Source of the DNA: Sperchopsis tessellata | Lineage: Eukaryota; Arthropoda; Insecta; Coleoptera; Hydrophilidae | Direction of reading: 5' to 3' | DNA length: 37,472 nt | Assembly (NCBI GenBank): GCA_033557685.1 | Contig: JAWQRN010000121.1 | Location: 1-37,472 of the forward strand | Shown: positions 28,800 to 37,472 of the stretch, in pieces | How the letters are laid out: each line of letters starts with the position of its first letter | Numbering within the stretch: position 1 is the first letter of the stretch | Translations under genes and position numbers: made by a program | Notes under the pieces: generated by a model | Databases searched by the model: none | What the model was told of the DNA's origin: nothing | What the model saw: the letters and a program-made list of their open reading frames with translations, nothing else

Positions 28800-31094
28800 G
28801 TAAATGACTGTATATTAGGTTTGGTGTTGCGGCTATGACTTTCAAAAAATGTGTGGTGGAAAATTAATTAGGTTAACAAAGCTAATGCAATGAGGACATT
28901 CTCTGAAAATATATTCATATCAAATTAATTTTTTTTATAGTAATGTGTTGGCGGAGATCATGAAAATATAGTTAAATATGTCGAAATGACAGATGTCAAT
29001 AAATTTAAAATTTGGTTTTGGCATAATGGATTTGGAGAAATAATACATTACTTGTAAAATTTTGGTGCATTAAGTATTTTAAAATGAAATATAGACATTC
29101 GAGCACAAGGAAAATTATTATCTAGATTGAGGATACAAATTTGGTACAAGAAATTGACATTGAACATTTCGAGGTCCCATACTGATGTTGAATTGAACGA
29201 TTCAACACTGAGCAGTTTAGCTTTTAGAAATATAATTTAGCTGTTGTAAAAATTTTGGTATTGAATGTTGAGCTCTGAGCAGTATAGTTTTAGAAATAGA
29301 ATTCAGCTGTTAGTGAAAAAACTATATTAAATTTAAAACTAATGTACTACATTAACTTAATACTCGCAACAACTTGTTGTCACACATATCTACACTTTAT
29401 CACATATTTATGATTTTCCTCTCAGCCTTCTAACTGCCACCTGTCTGTGTTCCGATCTGTTTTTTACTTATAACATTTTCTACCATAAAAAAAATAACTT
29501 TGTTATGTGTACTTAGTGGTAATAATAATTGTTAAGAGTAGTGTAAAATAATTTCCTGGTGAAATATAATTTGTTATGAAAATCAATTTATTGTATCGAA
29601 TGACTAATATTTAACTGGACTTGCGTCTTTAAATGAAATGGGTTTTGTCATCAAGATCTAATTGAAAAAATACTCATCCAAATGAAAATGAATTGTCTTG
29701 CAAAACGCAACAGACTTTATGAATGAAAATAGAATCTGACGAAAGTTTAATGTGGCATCAACAAAATATTAAACTATCAACTTTACGTTCAGTTTTTATG
29801 CTCAGTTGGTATTATTTCATAGAAAATTATTCTTTCAAGATACCTTTAATATGTACATCTGTTTGTTATTATTTTATTATGTTTTTACTTAAAAACTAAT
29901 AAAGAAAGTTATATAAGAATTGTTAGAAAACAATCATCTGCTGTATTTTTGTTTGGATTTTACTTTGAAAATGGACAATCATTTTATATAAAATAATGAG
30001 TAGATAGTCATTTTAAAATCTGTTTGAATGGACCTATTTGTAACAAATCAATGCTGAAAACAAAGTATAAATTTCAGATGCATTTATATTATGGTGACCA
30101 ACTATTTTTGTTGAAAAAAGGGTAGTTGGGGAAAACTGTTTGTAAATAGTAGCATACTACTACATTAGTACATATATTTCAGAAACTAATAAAGGCTTTT
30201 ATAAAATATCATCCGGGGCATCCGGTAATGTATTTAGTTGTTACAATATTTTGCCCGAGTACCCAATTAGAAAGCTCTGAGAATACAGATAAACTAGTAA
30301 GTATGATGAATATAGTTCACCCCCATGGTCTTATCACAGGAAAAATGCTATATATGTTGTTTTTGTGAGATGATAATTTTAATTGGTGAAACTGTGATGT
30401 TCATTTTACTCGCCAGAATTCTTCATCTGAACATTTCCTGATAGAGCCTTGGGTGGGAATCTGCGGAGTAGACAGGTAGAGTAAAATTGCAAAATATGGC
30501 CTCACATTTGAAATTGACAGATTGCAGGGTATGGTAGCTACATTCCTTTTTCTGTACTACACCCCGAATAGCAAACGTTTTAACGACATTTTCCACCTTG
30601 CTAGGGATAGTTAGTATCAATGCGGCACATATTAGATCATTGAATACAGAACGTAGTCCATGTGGTAGTGTTTATTAGATATAATAAACTGTTCAACTCA
30701 TTTTTGATTGAAATATTTATTTCCAGACCTGTGCTTTTAAGGTCTTCAATTCATAAGGTTATTAATAAAACAAGTGATATCAAAACATTCAGTTTTGCCC
30801 TTAATTAATCTCATTTTCTAATAAAATAATTATTATTATTTAACTATTAATGTCACAAATCAGTTTACATTAATCACAAAAATTGTATGTATGTTTATTT
30901 TAAAAAATAATACTACAATAGCACCAAGTTCTAAAATTCCTAATATTAGCTAAAAATCTTTTTATTATATAGAATTATTGGTAATTTTTAGTTTCTTCTT
31001 CAAATGATTTCTTTTATAATAATTACAATAGGCTGGTAATTTAGCGGTGAAATTAAAATTCACTTGTAGAATTTGCAGATATTATAGCACCATA
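28800..31094. other. Presumed intron downstream of the exon; no element recognised
   Basis: 2.3 kb of AT-rich sequence. A faint tandem duplication of about 69 bp lies at 29,191-29,320. A 65-codon minus-strand frame (30,423-30,620) has an unusual Cys/Phe-rich composition but no match I know. Confidence 0.4.
29191..29320. repeat. Diverged tandem duplication, about 69-bp unit
   Basis: Unit 1 (29,191-29,252) and unit 2 (29,260-29,320) share the strings CTGAGCAGT, AGTTTTAGAAATA-like and TTTAGCTGTT-like in the same order. Confidence 0.6.
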
Positions 31095-31123
31095 CGAGGT
31101 CTGGCTATTAAATAACGAGACTG
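31095..31123 (+). repeat. mariner left terminal inverted repeat
   Basis: Contains GGTCTGGCTATTAAATAACG. The right end (32,385-32,410) is its reverse complement minus three bases near the tip. Confidence 0.9.
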
Positions 31124-31286
31124 CGGGTGCAGAAGGCGTCCTAGAGGGGTACGGAGGAAAACGAATGCAGCGTTGGAAAGCTGAAAGTGTCTTCTATTCC
31201 AGTACGAAAACACGTTTTTGTCGCTTTAGTAGTATTTTTTCTATAGAGGTTAGAAACGAACGTGTTTTTTTCTCGTGACGATAACA

Positions 31287-32356
31287 ATGTGTGACGAAAA
31301 ACACGAGCAACGAATCAATGTGAAATTTCTCGTTAAATTAAAAAAAACTCCGACTGAGTGCTATAAGTTGTTGAAAGAGGCCTATGGTGAGAATTCTCTA
31401 TCTCGTGCATGTGTTTTTGAATGGTATAAAAGTTTTCTGAAGGCCGAGAGAGCACCAAGGATGACCAACGTCCAGGTCGACCTGTGCCTGTTTCAACTCC
31501 GCAAACAGTGACCAAAATCAATGAAATTGTGCATAGAGATCGTCGTAGGAGCATTCGGATGATTGCTGAGACTGTAAACGCCGATAAAGAAACGATCAGA
31601 AAAATTTAACATGACGAATTGAACATGAATAAAGTCTGTGCGAAGTCCCAAAAAATTTAACCCCTGGCCAAAAGCTCGTCTGTCAACAGATCTGCTCAGA
31701 TTTTCTTGAGATGTTAGATGAAGAGCCTGAATTGATGGAAAACATCATCACTTGCGATGAAACCTGGATATTACAATACGATGTTGAAACTAAGCGGCAA
31801 TCCATGCACTGGAAAACTCCTGCATCGCCAAGAATGAAAAAAGCAAGGATGTCAAAATCAAAATTTAAAGCCAGGCTAATCGTTTTTTTCGACATCAACG
31901 GCATTGTGATGACTGAATGGGTTCCAGAGGGTGACACCGTAAACAAAACTTACTATTTTAAAGTTTTTTGCAACACAGCGAGAGCGAGTTCATAAGAAAC
32001 GGCCGGAGTTGTGGAAAAACAAGTCGTGGATCTTGTACCAGGACAATGCACCTGCCCATAACGCGCTGTCTGTGAAGCGTTATTTAGCTGCTAGAGGCAC
32101 TCCAGTGCTCGAACTCGCACCGTACTCGCCTGATTTAGCACCCTGTTACTTTTTCTTGTTTCCGAAGATCAAGTCTGCCTTAAAAGGAACCCGGTTTGAG
32201 TCGATGGAAGAGGTGAAGCGAAAATCGGCGGAGCTCCTAAATGCTTTTACAAAAGAAGACTTCCAGCATTGCTTTGACCAGTGGAAAAAACAAATGGAAC
32301 GGTGTGTGGCGAGGGGAGGGGAGTACATTGAAGGGGAACATTCGATTATAGAATAA
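31287..32356 (+). pseudogene. mariner transposase, dead (frameshifts; third catalytic Asp lost)
   Basis: The ATG at 31,287 starts MCDEKHEQRINVKFLVKLKK and a helix-turn-helix (LLKEAYGENSLSRACVFEWY). The frame then shifts near 31,445, has a TAA in place of a Leu codon near 31,607, shifts again near 31,645 after a small deletion and once more near 31,965, where one T is added in a T run. The DD34D catalytic triad reads CDETW (Asp at 31,756-31,758), QDNAPAH (Asp at 32,042-32,044), and then SPDLAPCYFF, where the third Asp is Tyr (32,147-32,149). The second and third positions are 34 residues apart, as in mariner. WVPEG, linking the domains, is intact. It ends with a stop at 32,354-32,356. It cannot make an active transposase. 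Confidence 0.93.
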
Positions 32357-32384
32357 TTTTTAAAATAAAACTCTTGTTCATAAG

Positions 32385-32410
32385 CAGTCTCGTTATTTAA
32401 TAGCCAGACG
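32385..32410 (-). repeat. mariner right terminal inverted repeat
   Basis: Reverse complement of the left end over 24 bases. TA follows at 32,411-32,412. Confidence 0.9.
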
Positions 32411-32502
32411 TATTACATTTATTTAGTAATGGATCTCATGAAAATACTGAAAAATCTCCTTTGTGTAACAAATTTTATACAATTAATAAATCAATCATAT
32501 GC

Positions 32503-32734
32503 ATGAATGTTGTTTCCGAGTGGAAACCGTGTTGAGGCTCTGACAAGTGCCGACGTTTCGTCCACTGTTGCAAGGGACATTTTCAAGGCGAGTTACTTCA
32601 ATAAATGAATTCACTGCACTGAATTCATTTATTGAAGTAACATTAAAGCCTTGAAAATATCCCCTGCAACAGTGGACGAAACGTCGGCACTTGTCAGAGC
32701 CTCTACACTGTTTCCACCCGGGCACAACATTCAT
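32503..32734. repeat. Inverted repeat with outward GACGAAACGTCGG motifs
   Basis: A hairpin with a 6-base loop (CTGCAC, 32,614-32,619) and arms running out to ATGAATGTTGT (32,503-32,513) and its complement (32,724-32,734). Identity is roughly 85-90 percent with small indels. Each arm carries, pointing outward, CCTTGAAAAT, a C-rich stretch, CAACAGTGGACGAAACGTCGG and CACTTGTCAGAGCC. The core GGACGAAACGTC recalls the 3' half of hammerhead ribozymes as found in Penelope-like elements (stem II strand, then GAAA, then stem III), but the CTGATGA half is not present. The same motif occurs at 17,031 and 17,487. Confidence 0.82.
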
Positions 32735-33878
32735 ACAGATACTAACTGTGGAAGTCTATTATATTCAATAATATGCAATTTAATCCAAAATCAATATTGT
32801 TTAACTTAGTACTATAGTCATTATATTTTCAATTTGAAATATAATCAAACACTGACTGCAAATATAAGTTAACCGTAGAAATGAACTAACAGAAACTAGA
32901 AAACTGAATTAAGTTTCCATTTTACCAGGTGAATCAGTGGAGTTCCGAACTCCCAATTTGAGTAGTTCTGATAGCAATGACTCTCGTTGCAGCACTTGCT
33001 ATATTTGATCGTGCAGATTACCTGTCCTGATGGTCAGAAAATATAGTAAATGATTTGATAGTGAATGGATATACATATTGTCAGTGCGCAACTTTGTGAC
33101 ATTAGTTATTCTAGTGCACTTATGAATCGTATGCTGCAAATCAAAACTCAAACGATTGCTCGAATCCTCGCAAGAATCAGATTCTTTGCTTTATTTTCTT
33201 ATAACATGAATAAAATAAATAAAAAATAGGTAATCTATACTTATTCTAAGATATAAAAATTCTTGCGACTCAAACAGAGCACAATGAGTGCGTTTGGAAT
33301 ACGATTTCAAAAAGGAGCACAGCAGAATTTTGTTGATCAATATTCATCTAGAGACTTATTGCCATTCTAGGATATTTGTATGGATATAATTAATTTATTG
33401 CTTAGTTACTGCACTCTTAAACTCATTAAGAATCGAGAAATATTTTTTGATTTCAGCTTAATAAAAGCTAGAACCAGTTTGTCTATGTCTAATTAATCTA
33501 CTATGTTAATTTTGTAAGAACTTAATTTGGTCTATCCTGGTTCATGCATGAATGGAGATACATTTTTTAAAATGTTCATTTTGAAAACTTTCTTTCAAGG
33601 GATATTACTGATAATTTCAGTTATATTCTTTATGCAATGTAGATATTTGGATGGAGTGGCATATATATTTAGGGGTACGGAGGGTCAGACCCTACCTTGG
33701 AATTGGATCATCACAAAATTTTAGATTTATAATTCGTAAAAACCTTTATCTTTCACCATACACATTTATATATATTTTACTATTGACAACCATAACTAAT
33801 GTAGTGTAGCAAAATAAATCTTTTAACATTAAATCAGCTTAAAATTATTGATCAGTTAAACAGACTCAAAGAGAATAT
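32735..33878. other. No recognisable gene
   Basis: 1.1 kb AT-rich. A 65-codon plus-strand frame (33,527-33,724) is hydrophobic and unmatched. Confidence 0.4.
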
Positions 33879-34004
33879 TGTTACGAAATAATGCAGACGT
33901 CCAGATCATCATAGCTTTTGCTAGACCGCACCATATGCTTCGAATCGATCACCTCTTCGACTAGTTTAGAAGAGTCGATTTTTCGAAGAGAATTGTCACA
34001 TGCA

Positions 34005-34012
34005 TATAAAAG
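34005..34012 (+). promoter_or_regulatory. TATA box in Gypsy-1 LTR
   Basis: TATAAAAG, preceded by GCA as in the solo LTR (GCATATAAAG), so conserved between copies. It would set retroelement transcription about 30 bp downstream. Confidence 0.6.
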
Positions 34013-34122
34013 CGAAGCGTACTTTGCCAGAGAGGAGTTGGAAGTTAGAAACATGAAGTGTTAATTATAGCCATTTGAACTACAGTTGTATAATTTATCA
34101 TTGTTTTAAATGTATACTTTAA

Positions 34123-34128
34123 AATAAA
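34123..34128 (+). terminator. LTR polyadenylation signal
   Basis: AATAAA located 56 bp before the LTR end. The other LTR copies have AATAAATACA in the same place. Confidence 0.5.
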
Positions 34129-34288
34129 TACATGTTAAAGTTGTTGAACTGTTATTTATGAACCTGTAAAAACATTACCCTTAAACAAATAAGTACTAAA
34201 TAAAATAAAATTAAATAAAGTTGTTATCGGACTAGATTAAACAGCGAAAAAAAAGTATGTTGTAAATGGAAACAAGATCATTAAGAAA

Positions 34289-35460
34289 ATGGTGGATATA
34301 GAGGAAAAATATGAAGAACCAATGAACGTGAATAAAATTCTGCTTATGTTCAAGAATTCTAAAAGTTTTGAAAAGAAATTTGAAGAAAATTCTAGAAAAA
34401 GAGAAAACAAAATAGAACAGAAACTTGAAGAAACTTCCAGAAGAAGTGAAGAGAATTCTGGAACATTTGAAACGAAAATAGAACACAAGCTAGAAGAAAA
34501 TTTCTAGAAAGAACCAAGACAATTCTAGAAGTTCTAGTTCTAGAAGAACATTTCAGACTGTTTCAAGAAAATCTAGAATGTTTGAGACAAAAATTGACCA
34601 GAGGCTGGTAGACAATTCTAGAAATTTGGAAAGCAAATTTGAAGAAAATTCTAGAAGTTAACAAAGTAAACTGGAGGAAAATGTCAGATTTATACTTGAA
34701 AATTCCAGAACCTTTGAGATAAAAGTTGACACAAGCTAGTAGAAAACTAGAAATTTGGAAAGCAAACTCAAAGAAACTTCTAGAAATTTGGAAACCAAAC
34801 TTGGTGAAAATTCAATAATGATGGAGCATAAAAGTGAAAAGATGGAAAAGAAAATATCAGTGAAGAGTATGGAACCGTGAAAAAGTTCTCAATGAAACCA
34901 TTCACTACTTCATTACAACCGACTGGTGAGAGGATAAAGGTACCCAAATTTGATGGAACATCTTCATGGACACTACAATGGCTGGGATGACACAGTTAAG
35001 GTGACTAACCTTACCGTGGCTTTACAAGGTACAGGTCCTAGAATTAAGATTTGGAGACAACTACTTGAATCCCATGTACCAAGCTCAACTAACAGTATGG
35101 AAACGAAAGAGTGAGGAATCATTGCAAGAATATGCAGCCAACATCAATAGATTCATCAGACTTTGCTATGGAGATCTACAAGAAGACGTCTGTAATCACA
35201 GTGAACATGTATGTTAAAGGTCTTACAGACCCGGAAATATCACAAAACCTGTGGGAAGCTATGGGTATAGCCCTCAAATTTGAAGCTGGGCATAACCGAT
35301 ATTGAGGAAAGGATATACGAGAAGTAACAACGGAAGTAGCACCAGTTACGGAAGCTGAAATTCTAAAGTGCGTACCCACAAAAGGAATTTAAAGAACATG
35401 AAGTGCTATAGGTGTGGAAAAGTGGGGCATAGTCATAGAAATTGTCAAGTGAGAGTGGAG
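34289..35460 (+). pseudogene. Gypsy-1 gag, copy c
   Basis: The ATG at 34,289 starts MVDIEEKYEEPMNVNKILLM and a 72-codon open frame made of repeated K-(F/L)-EE(N/T)SR-x-x-E-x-K units. The repeats continue to about 34,830 in shifting frames (LESKFEENSR-like, ENSRTFEIKV). This should form a long coiled coil. Then come MKPFTTSLQPTGERIKVPKF (about 34,892-34,950) and FDGTSSW, the capsid opening, and YVKGLTDPEISQNLWEAMG (about 35,211-35,270) with ALKFEAGH, the capsid C-terminal part. The nucleocapsid zinc knuckle C-x2-C-x4-H-x4-C is intact at 35,404-35,445 (CYRCGKVGHSHRNC). Several stops break the reading frame. Confidence 0.85.
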
Positions 35461-35740
35461 CCCTCTGGAAGGACCATAGAAAATCAGGAACCTAAAAACA
35501 CTAGGTTGCATGTGTTGGTGGACACAAAAGAAGGCCCCATAATATCCAGAATACAGCACCACGTGAAAAGTTTCCTCACTAATGGTAGTATTGGGAAGAC
35601 GAGATGTAAGTTTACAATGGGCACAGGAGCCAATATTTCAGTAGTCAGATCAGATATGGTGAACCAGGAGAGTCTGGAAAAAGTTACAAACCTTCACGAT
35701 CGAACAGCTACTGGTGATAAAATATTATAGATAAAAGAAT
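35461..35740 (+). pseudogene. Gypsy-1 retropepsin region, copy c
   Basis: The 120-codon frame 35,368-35,730 continues past the zinc knuckle into a protease-like block: TRCKFTMGTGANISVVRSDM, with the active-site triplet D-T-G read as G-T-G (35,620-35,628), so the catalytic Asp is lost. The minus-strand copy at 3,059-3,070 has a different change at the same residue. A functional family member would have 'DTGAN-SV', which cleaves the Gag-Pol polyprotein. Confidence 0.75.
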
Positions 35741-36615
35741 GAAGGCTTGCATAATCTTGAGAAGCTATTTCCTCTATCATCAATAGATGATTGTAGCGGA
35801 CATAGTTGATAAAGCAATCCTCAGGTTGGATTTTATGATCTGTCATGGAACTATTATTGTTGTGAAGAGAATGCTACTGAAAATATGCAATGAAAAAGTG
35901 AGTCTATGCCTTACTAGGTATAAGCTAACTAGTGTGCGCCTACTACTTACCGACGATCCCAGCTATGAGTGAACAAATATGCCAAGCTAAGACTGAAAAT
36001 GAATTGTATGTATGGAAACTCCAATTAAGAAGGGATTTCTAGTAAGAAGATCCCTAGTTAGGTGCCAGGATGTAATTCCAGTTAAAGGGAAAGTATTGGT
36101 ACCTCTAGTAAGTCGTCTTAGTTGCCCTTTGTGAAGGAGATGCAGTACACATAAATAAGAATACAAGATTATGTGACGAAATTAAAAGCAATATTGCTGA
36201 TGATCTAAAGAATTTATCACCAACAGAAGAAAAACAAGTTCTAGAACTCCTAAGGCAATTCCATGATATACTTGCCACCGAAGAGGATGACTAAAGTCGT
36301 ATAAATGAAGTACAACACATGATCGACCACGGTAGTACCACCACAATAAACAGAAAGAAGCCGAAGATCTGCTGAAGAAGATGCAGCAAAGGGGCATCAT
36401 AGAACGTTCCTGTACTCTTTGAGTCTCACCTGTTGTTCTGGTTTCTAAGAAAGATGGGTCTACCAGATTTTGCGTAGACTATAGAAGACTGAACGATCTA
36501 ACGAAGAAGTATTGTTACCCTTTACCAAGAATAGACGACACTTTGGACACCTTGGCCGGGTCACAATGGTTCTCCACATTAGACTTCAAGAGTGGTTACT
36601 TTGCAAGGATCAAGT
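35741..36615 (+). pseudogene. Gypsy-1 pol linker and start of reverse transcriptase
   Basis: A linker with stops leads to an RT opening: DLLKKMQQRGIIERS (about 36,369-36,411), SPVVLVSKKDGSTRFCVDYR (about 36,424-36,483), RLND and YCYPLPRIDDTLDTLAGSQW (about 36,512-36,570). It ends in FSTLDFKSGYF, where the Asp is the first palm catalytic residue. Spacing from zinc knuckle to RT is the same as in copy a. It breaks off about 36,605-36,615, before the YVDD box, and the sequence turns into the inverted Gypsy-4 piece. Confidence 0.83.
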
Positions 36616-37296
36616 CCAGCACTTTTTTTTGTACTCAGCAGGTCGGTGAGGGGAGCGGAAACCTCAGTGAATCGGGGTAGATAATCTGGTAGCCAATTGC
36701 GTACCCCCATACATTTCCGTAGTTCTAAGTAATCCAGTTCTGTTTCGCCGAGGCGCACACTAGGCCATTTGCTGAAACCTTTCAAAAACCAATCGTAGCT
36801 GGTAGAGATGTTCTTCCCTGGTTCGTGAATTGACGATGAAGCCATCAAGTACACTAGGCACCTTCGCAGTTATCCGGATAACACTTCCTGGCTCATCAGC
36901 TTCTGGAAGGTGGTCGGTGCGCCCTTTAGTGCAAAGGGCATCACCTTGAAATGATAGGAGCCACCATCTATGGTGGAAAATGCTGTCAGCTCCATAGACT
37001 CTGGATGCATTGGTGTCTGTTAGTAGCCATACCGCAGATCTAGGGTGAAGAAGAGCTATGCTTGGCTAAGATCTTTCAGAGTCTTCTGGATAATGGGTAA
37101 AGGGGCCATCCTTCTTCTGGACGATGACCACCGGGGAGCTGTATGGAGATTGGCTGGCCTCTATGATACCCGTCGATAGCATTTCTGCTACTTGTTCTTG
37201 GATGGATCGATTTATTTTTGAGTATTGGTATGGCGGAGAGTTTATTCTACTCGGAAAACCTTTGGGAACTGCAGTTGGATCAGGAAGCCGCTCGCT
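36616..37296 (-). pseudogene. Gypsy-4 reverse transcriptase fragment, inverted
   Basis: The minus strand from 37,290 reads GFPSRINSPPYQYSKINRSI, EQVAEMLSTGIIEASQSPYS, SPVVIVQKKDG (the RT entry), then HFKVMPFALKGAPTTF-like blocks (about 36,900-36,960) and DGFIVNSRTREEH in place of the YLDD box, where Asp-Gly replaces Asp-Asp. After FERF and TELDYL it ends in the connection region NWLPDYLPRFTEVSAPLTDL (about 36,640-36,700). It is a Ty3/Gypsy family distinct from Gypsy-1 to -3 by sequence. The 91-codon ORF at 36,579-36,854 covers its end. Confidence 0.8.
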
Positions 37297-37430
37297 TTAG
37301 AAATACAATGCGTTAGTTTTTGCCATTTGAAGTACAGTGTTATCATTGTGTAAATGTAAACTAAATACTTTAACATAAATACAATTTAAACTTGTTGAAC
37401 CGTTATTTGTGAACCCGTAAAATCATTACA
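37297..37430 (+). repeat. Gypsy-1 3' LTR, last 134 bp
   Basis: Matches 34,045-34,179 of the 5' LTR from TTAGAAA to the end (CATTAC) with moderate divergence, and ends in CATTACA. The first 166 bp of the LTR, including the TATA box, are missing and replaced by Gypsy-4 sequence. Followed by ATAT. Confidence 0.75.
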
Positions 37431-37472
37431 ATATATATTTGATTTCCATAACTATCTTTGTATAAATAAATC

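Larger units (their letters stand above)
31095..32410 (+). mobile_element. mariner transposon, 1.3 kb, TA-flanked
   Basis: Inverted ends match over 24 bases without a difference (31,100-31,123 with 32,385-32,408), preceded by CGAGG on the left and CG on the right. TA dinucleotides flank both outer ends (31,093-31,094 and 32,411-32,412), as mariner insertion at TA requires. The length, 1,316 bp, is normal for mariner. One transposase reading frame fills the interior. The clean ends and high protein similarity along the whole length suggest a relatively young insertion next to much older repeats. Confidence 0.93.
33879..34179 (+). repeat. Gypsy-1 5' LTR, 301 bp
   Basis: Starts TGTTACGAAATAATGCAG, ends TGTAAAAACATTAC. 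The whole is matched by the solo LTR at 18,527-18,859 and its 3' part by LTR copies at 25,012 and 37,297. A TATA box lies at 34,005-34,012 and an AATAAA at 34,123-34,128, so U3, R and U5 are in the usual order. Confidence 0.8.
33879..37430 (+). mobile_element. Gypsy-1 copy c, chimeric and deleted, ATAT-flanked
   Basis: The 5' LTR (33,879-34,179) is followed by gag, protease and the opening of RT on the plus strand to about 36,615. There the sequence switches to an inverted piece of a different Gypsy (Gypsy-4, to about 37,296), and then resumes with the last 134 bp of a Gypsy-1 LTR (37,297-37,430). The same 4 bp, ATAT, flanks both outer ends (33,875-33,878 and 37,431-37,434), as expected of one insertion. 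ATAT is a known target of 17.6/297-type Gypsy elements. No integrase is visible. Confidence 0.78.

Noticed and set aside
32541..32700. Functional hammerhead ribozyme
   Set aside because: The GAAAC-GTC half is present but the invariant CTGATGA half is not; listed only as a resemblance.
34232..34488. Two long minus-strand open frames opposite gag, rich in Phe and Ser
   Set aside because: They are the antisense of the purine-rich coiled-coil repeats; the lack of stops follows from composition. The same happens at 24,643-24,864 (+).
36579..36854. 91-codon ORF as an independent gene
   Set aside because: It is part of the inverted Gypsy-4 pol fragment, and its end runs across the junction with Gypsy-1.

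Overview
This window looks like non-coding DNA from a large, repeat-rich arthropod genome, most likely an insect. It is AT-rich with no operon structure. It is filled with decayed eukaryotic transposons: Ty3/Gypsy LTR retrotransposons, several LINEs, Tc1 and mariner, hAT, a THAP-domain DNA transposon, a Penelope-like GIY-YIG fragment and Polinton-type virus-like genes. The one segment that looks like a host gene is a 183-bp exon with consensus splice sites at 28,617-28,799 (+). I saw no rRNA, tRNA or CRISPR. Family names rest on motif recognition by eye, not on database searches.

Layout, left part. A Tc1 transposase relic (141-590) is followed by an inverted repeat (632-1,064), a macro-domain-like fragment (about 1,070-1,235, -) and a degraded 'Gypsy-1' copy on the minus strand (about 1,236-4,145). 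A set of Polinton-type plus-strand relics follows: a small ORF at 5,300-5,540, a hydrophobic minor-capsid-like fragment at 11,405-11,681, an adenain-like protease at about 12,290-12,600 and a penton-like fragment at 12,655-13,031. LINE-1* (6,905-9,545), a Gypsy gag (9,600-10,330, -) and LINE-2* (11,690-12,261) lie among them, so this may be one old Polinton broken by later insertions.

Middle part. A 264-bp hairpin (13,902-14,165) precedes an inverted pair of THAP-domain fragments. The right-hand one lies inside a 915-bp element (15,806-16,720) with 15-bp inverted ends and a SWIM/YqaJ-associated fragment on the opposite strand. Then come a LINE RT scrap, an open hAT fragment (about 17,512-18,062, -), a Gypsy-1 solo LTR with ATAT target duplications (18,527-18,859), a LINE 3' end (21,480-22,160, -), a third Gypsy-1 copy (24,470-25,215, -) and another Gypsy pol relic (25,500-26,440, -).

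Right part. A LINE RT scrap, the GIY-YIG fragment, a 16-bp tandem repeat and the host exon lead to a well-preserved but dead mariner (31,095-32,410), then a hairpin carrying GACGAAACGTCGG-type motifs (32,503-32,734). The window ends in a Gypsy-1 element (33,879-37,430) whose 3' half is replaced by an inverted piece of a different Gypsy, although both LTR ends and an ATAT duplication remain.

Nothing here forms a working pathway. The interest lies in nested insertions, chimeric elements and inverted duplications. LINE-1*, LINE-2* and so on, and Gypsy-1 to Gypsy-4, are labels local to this annotation, not database family names.
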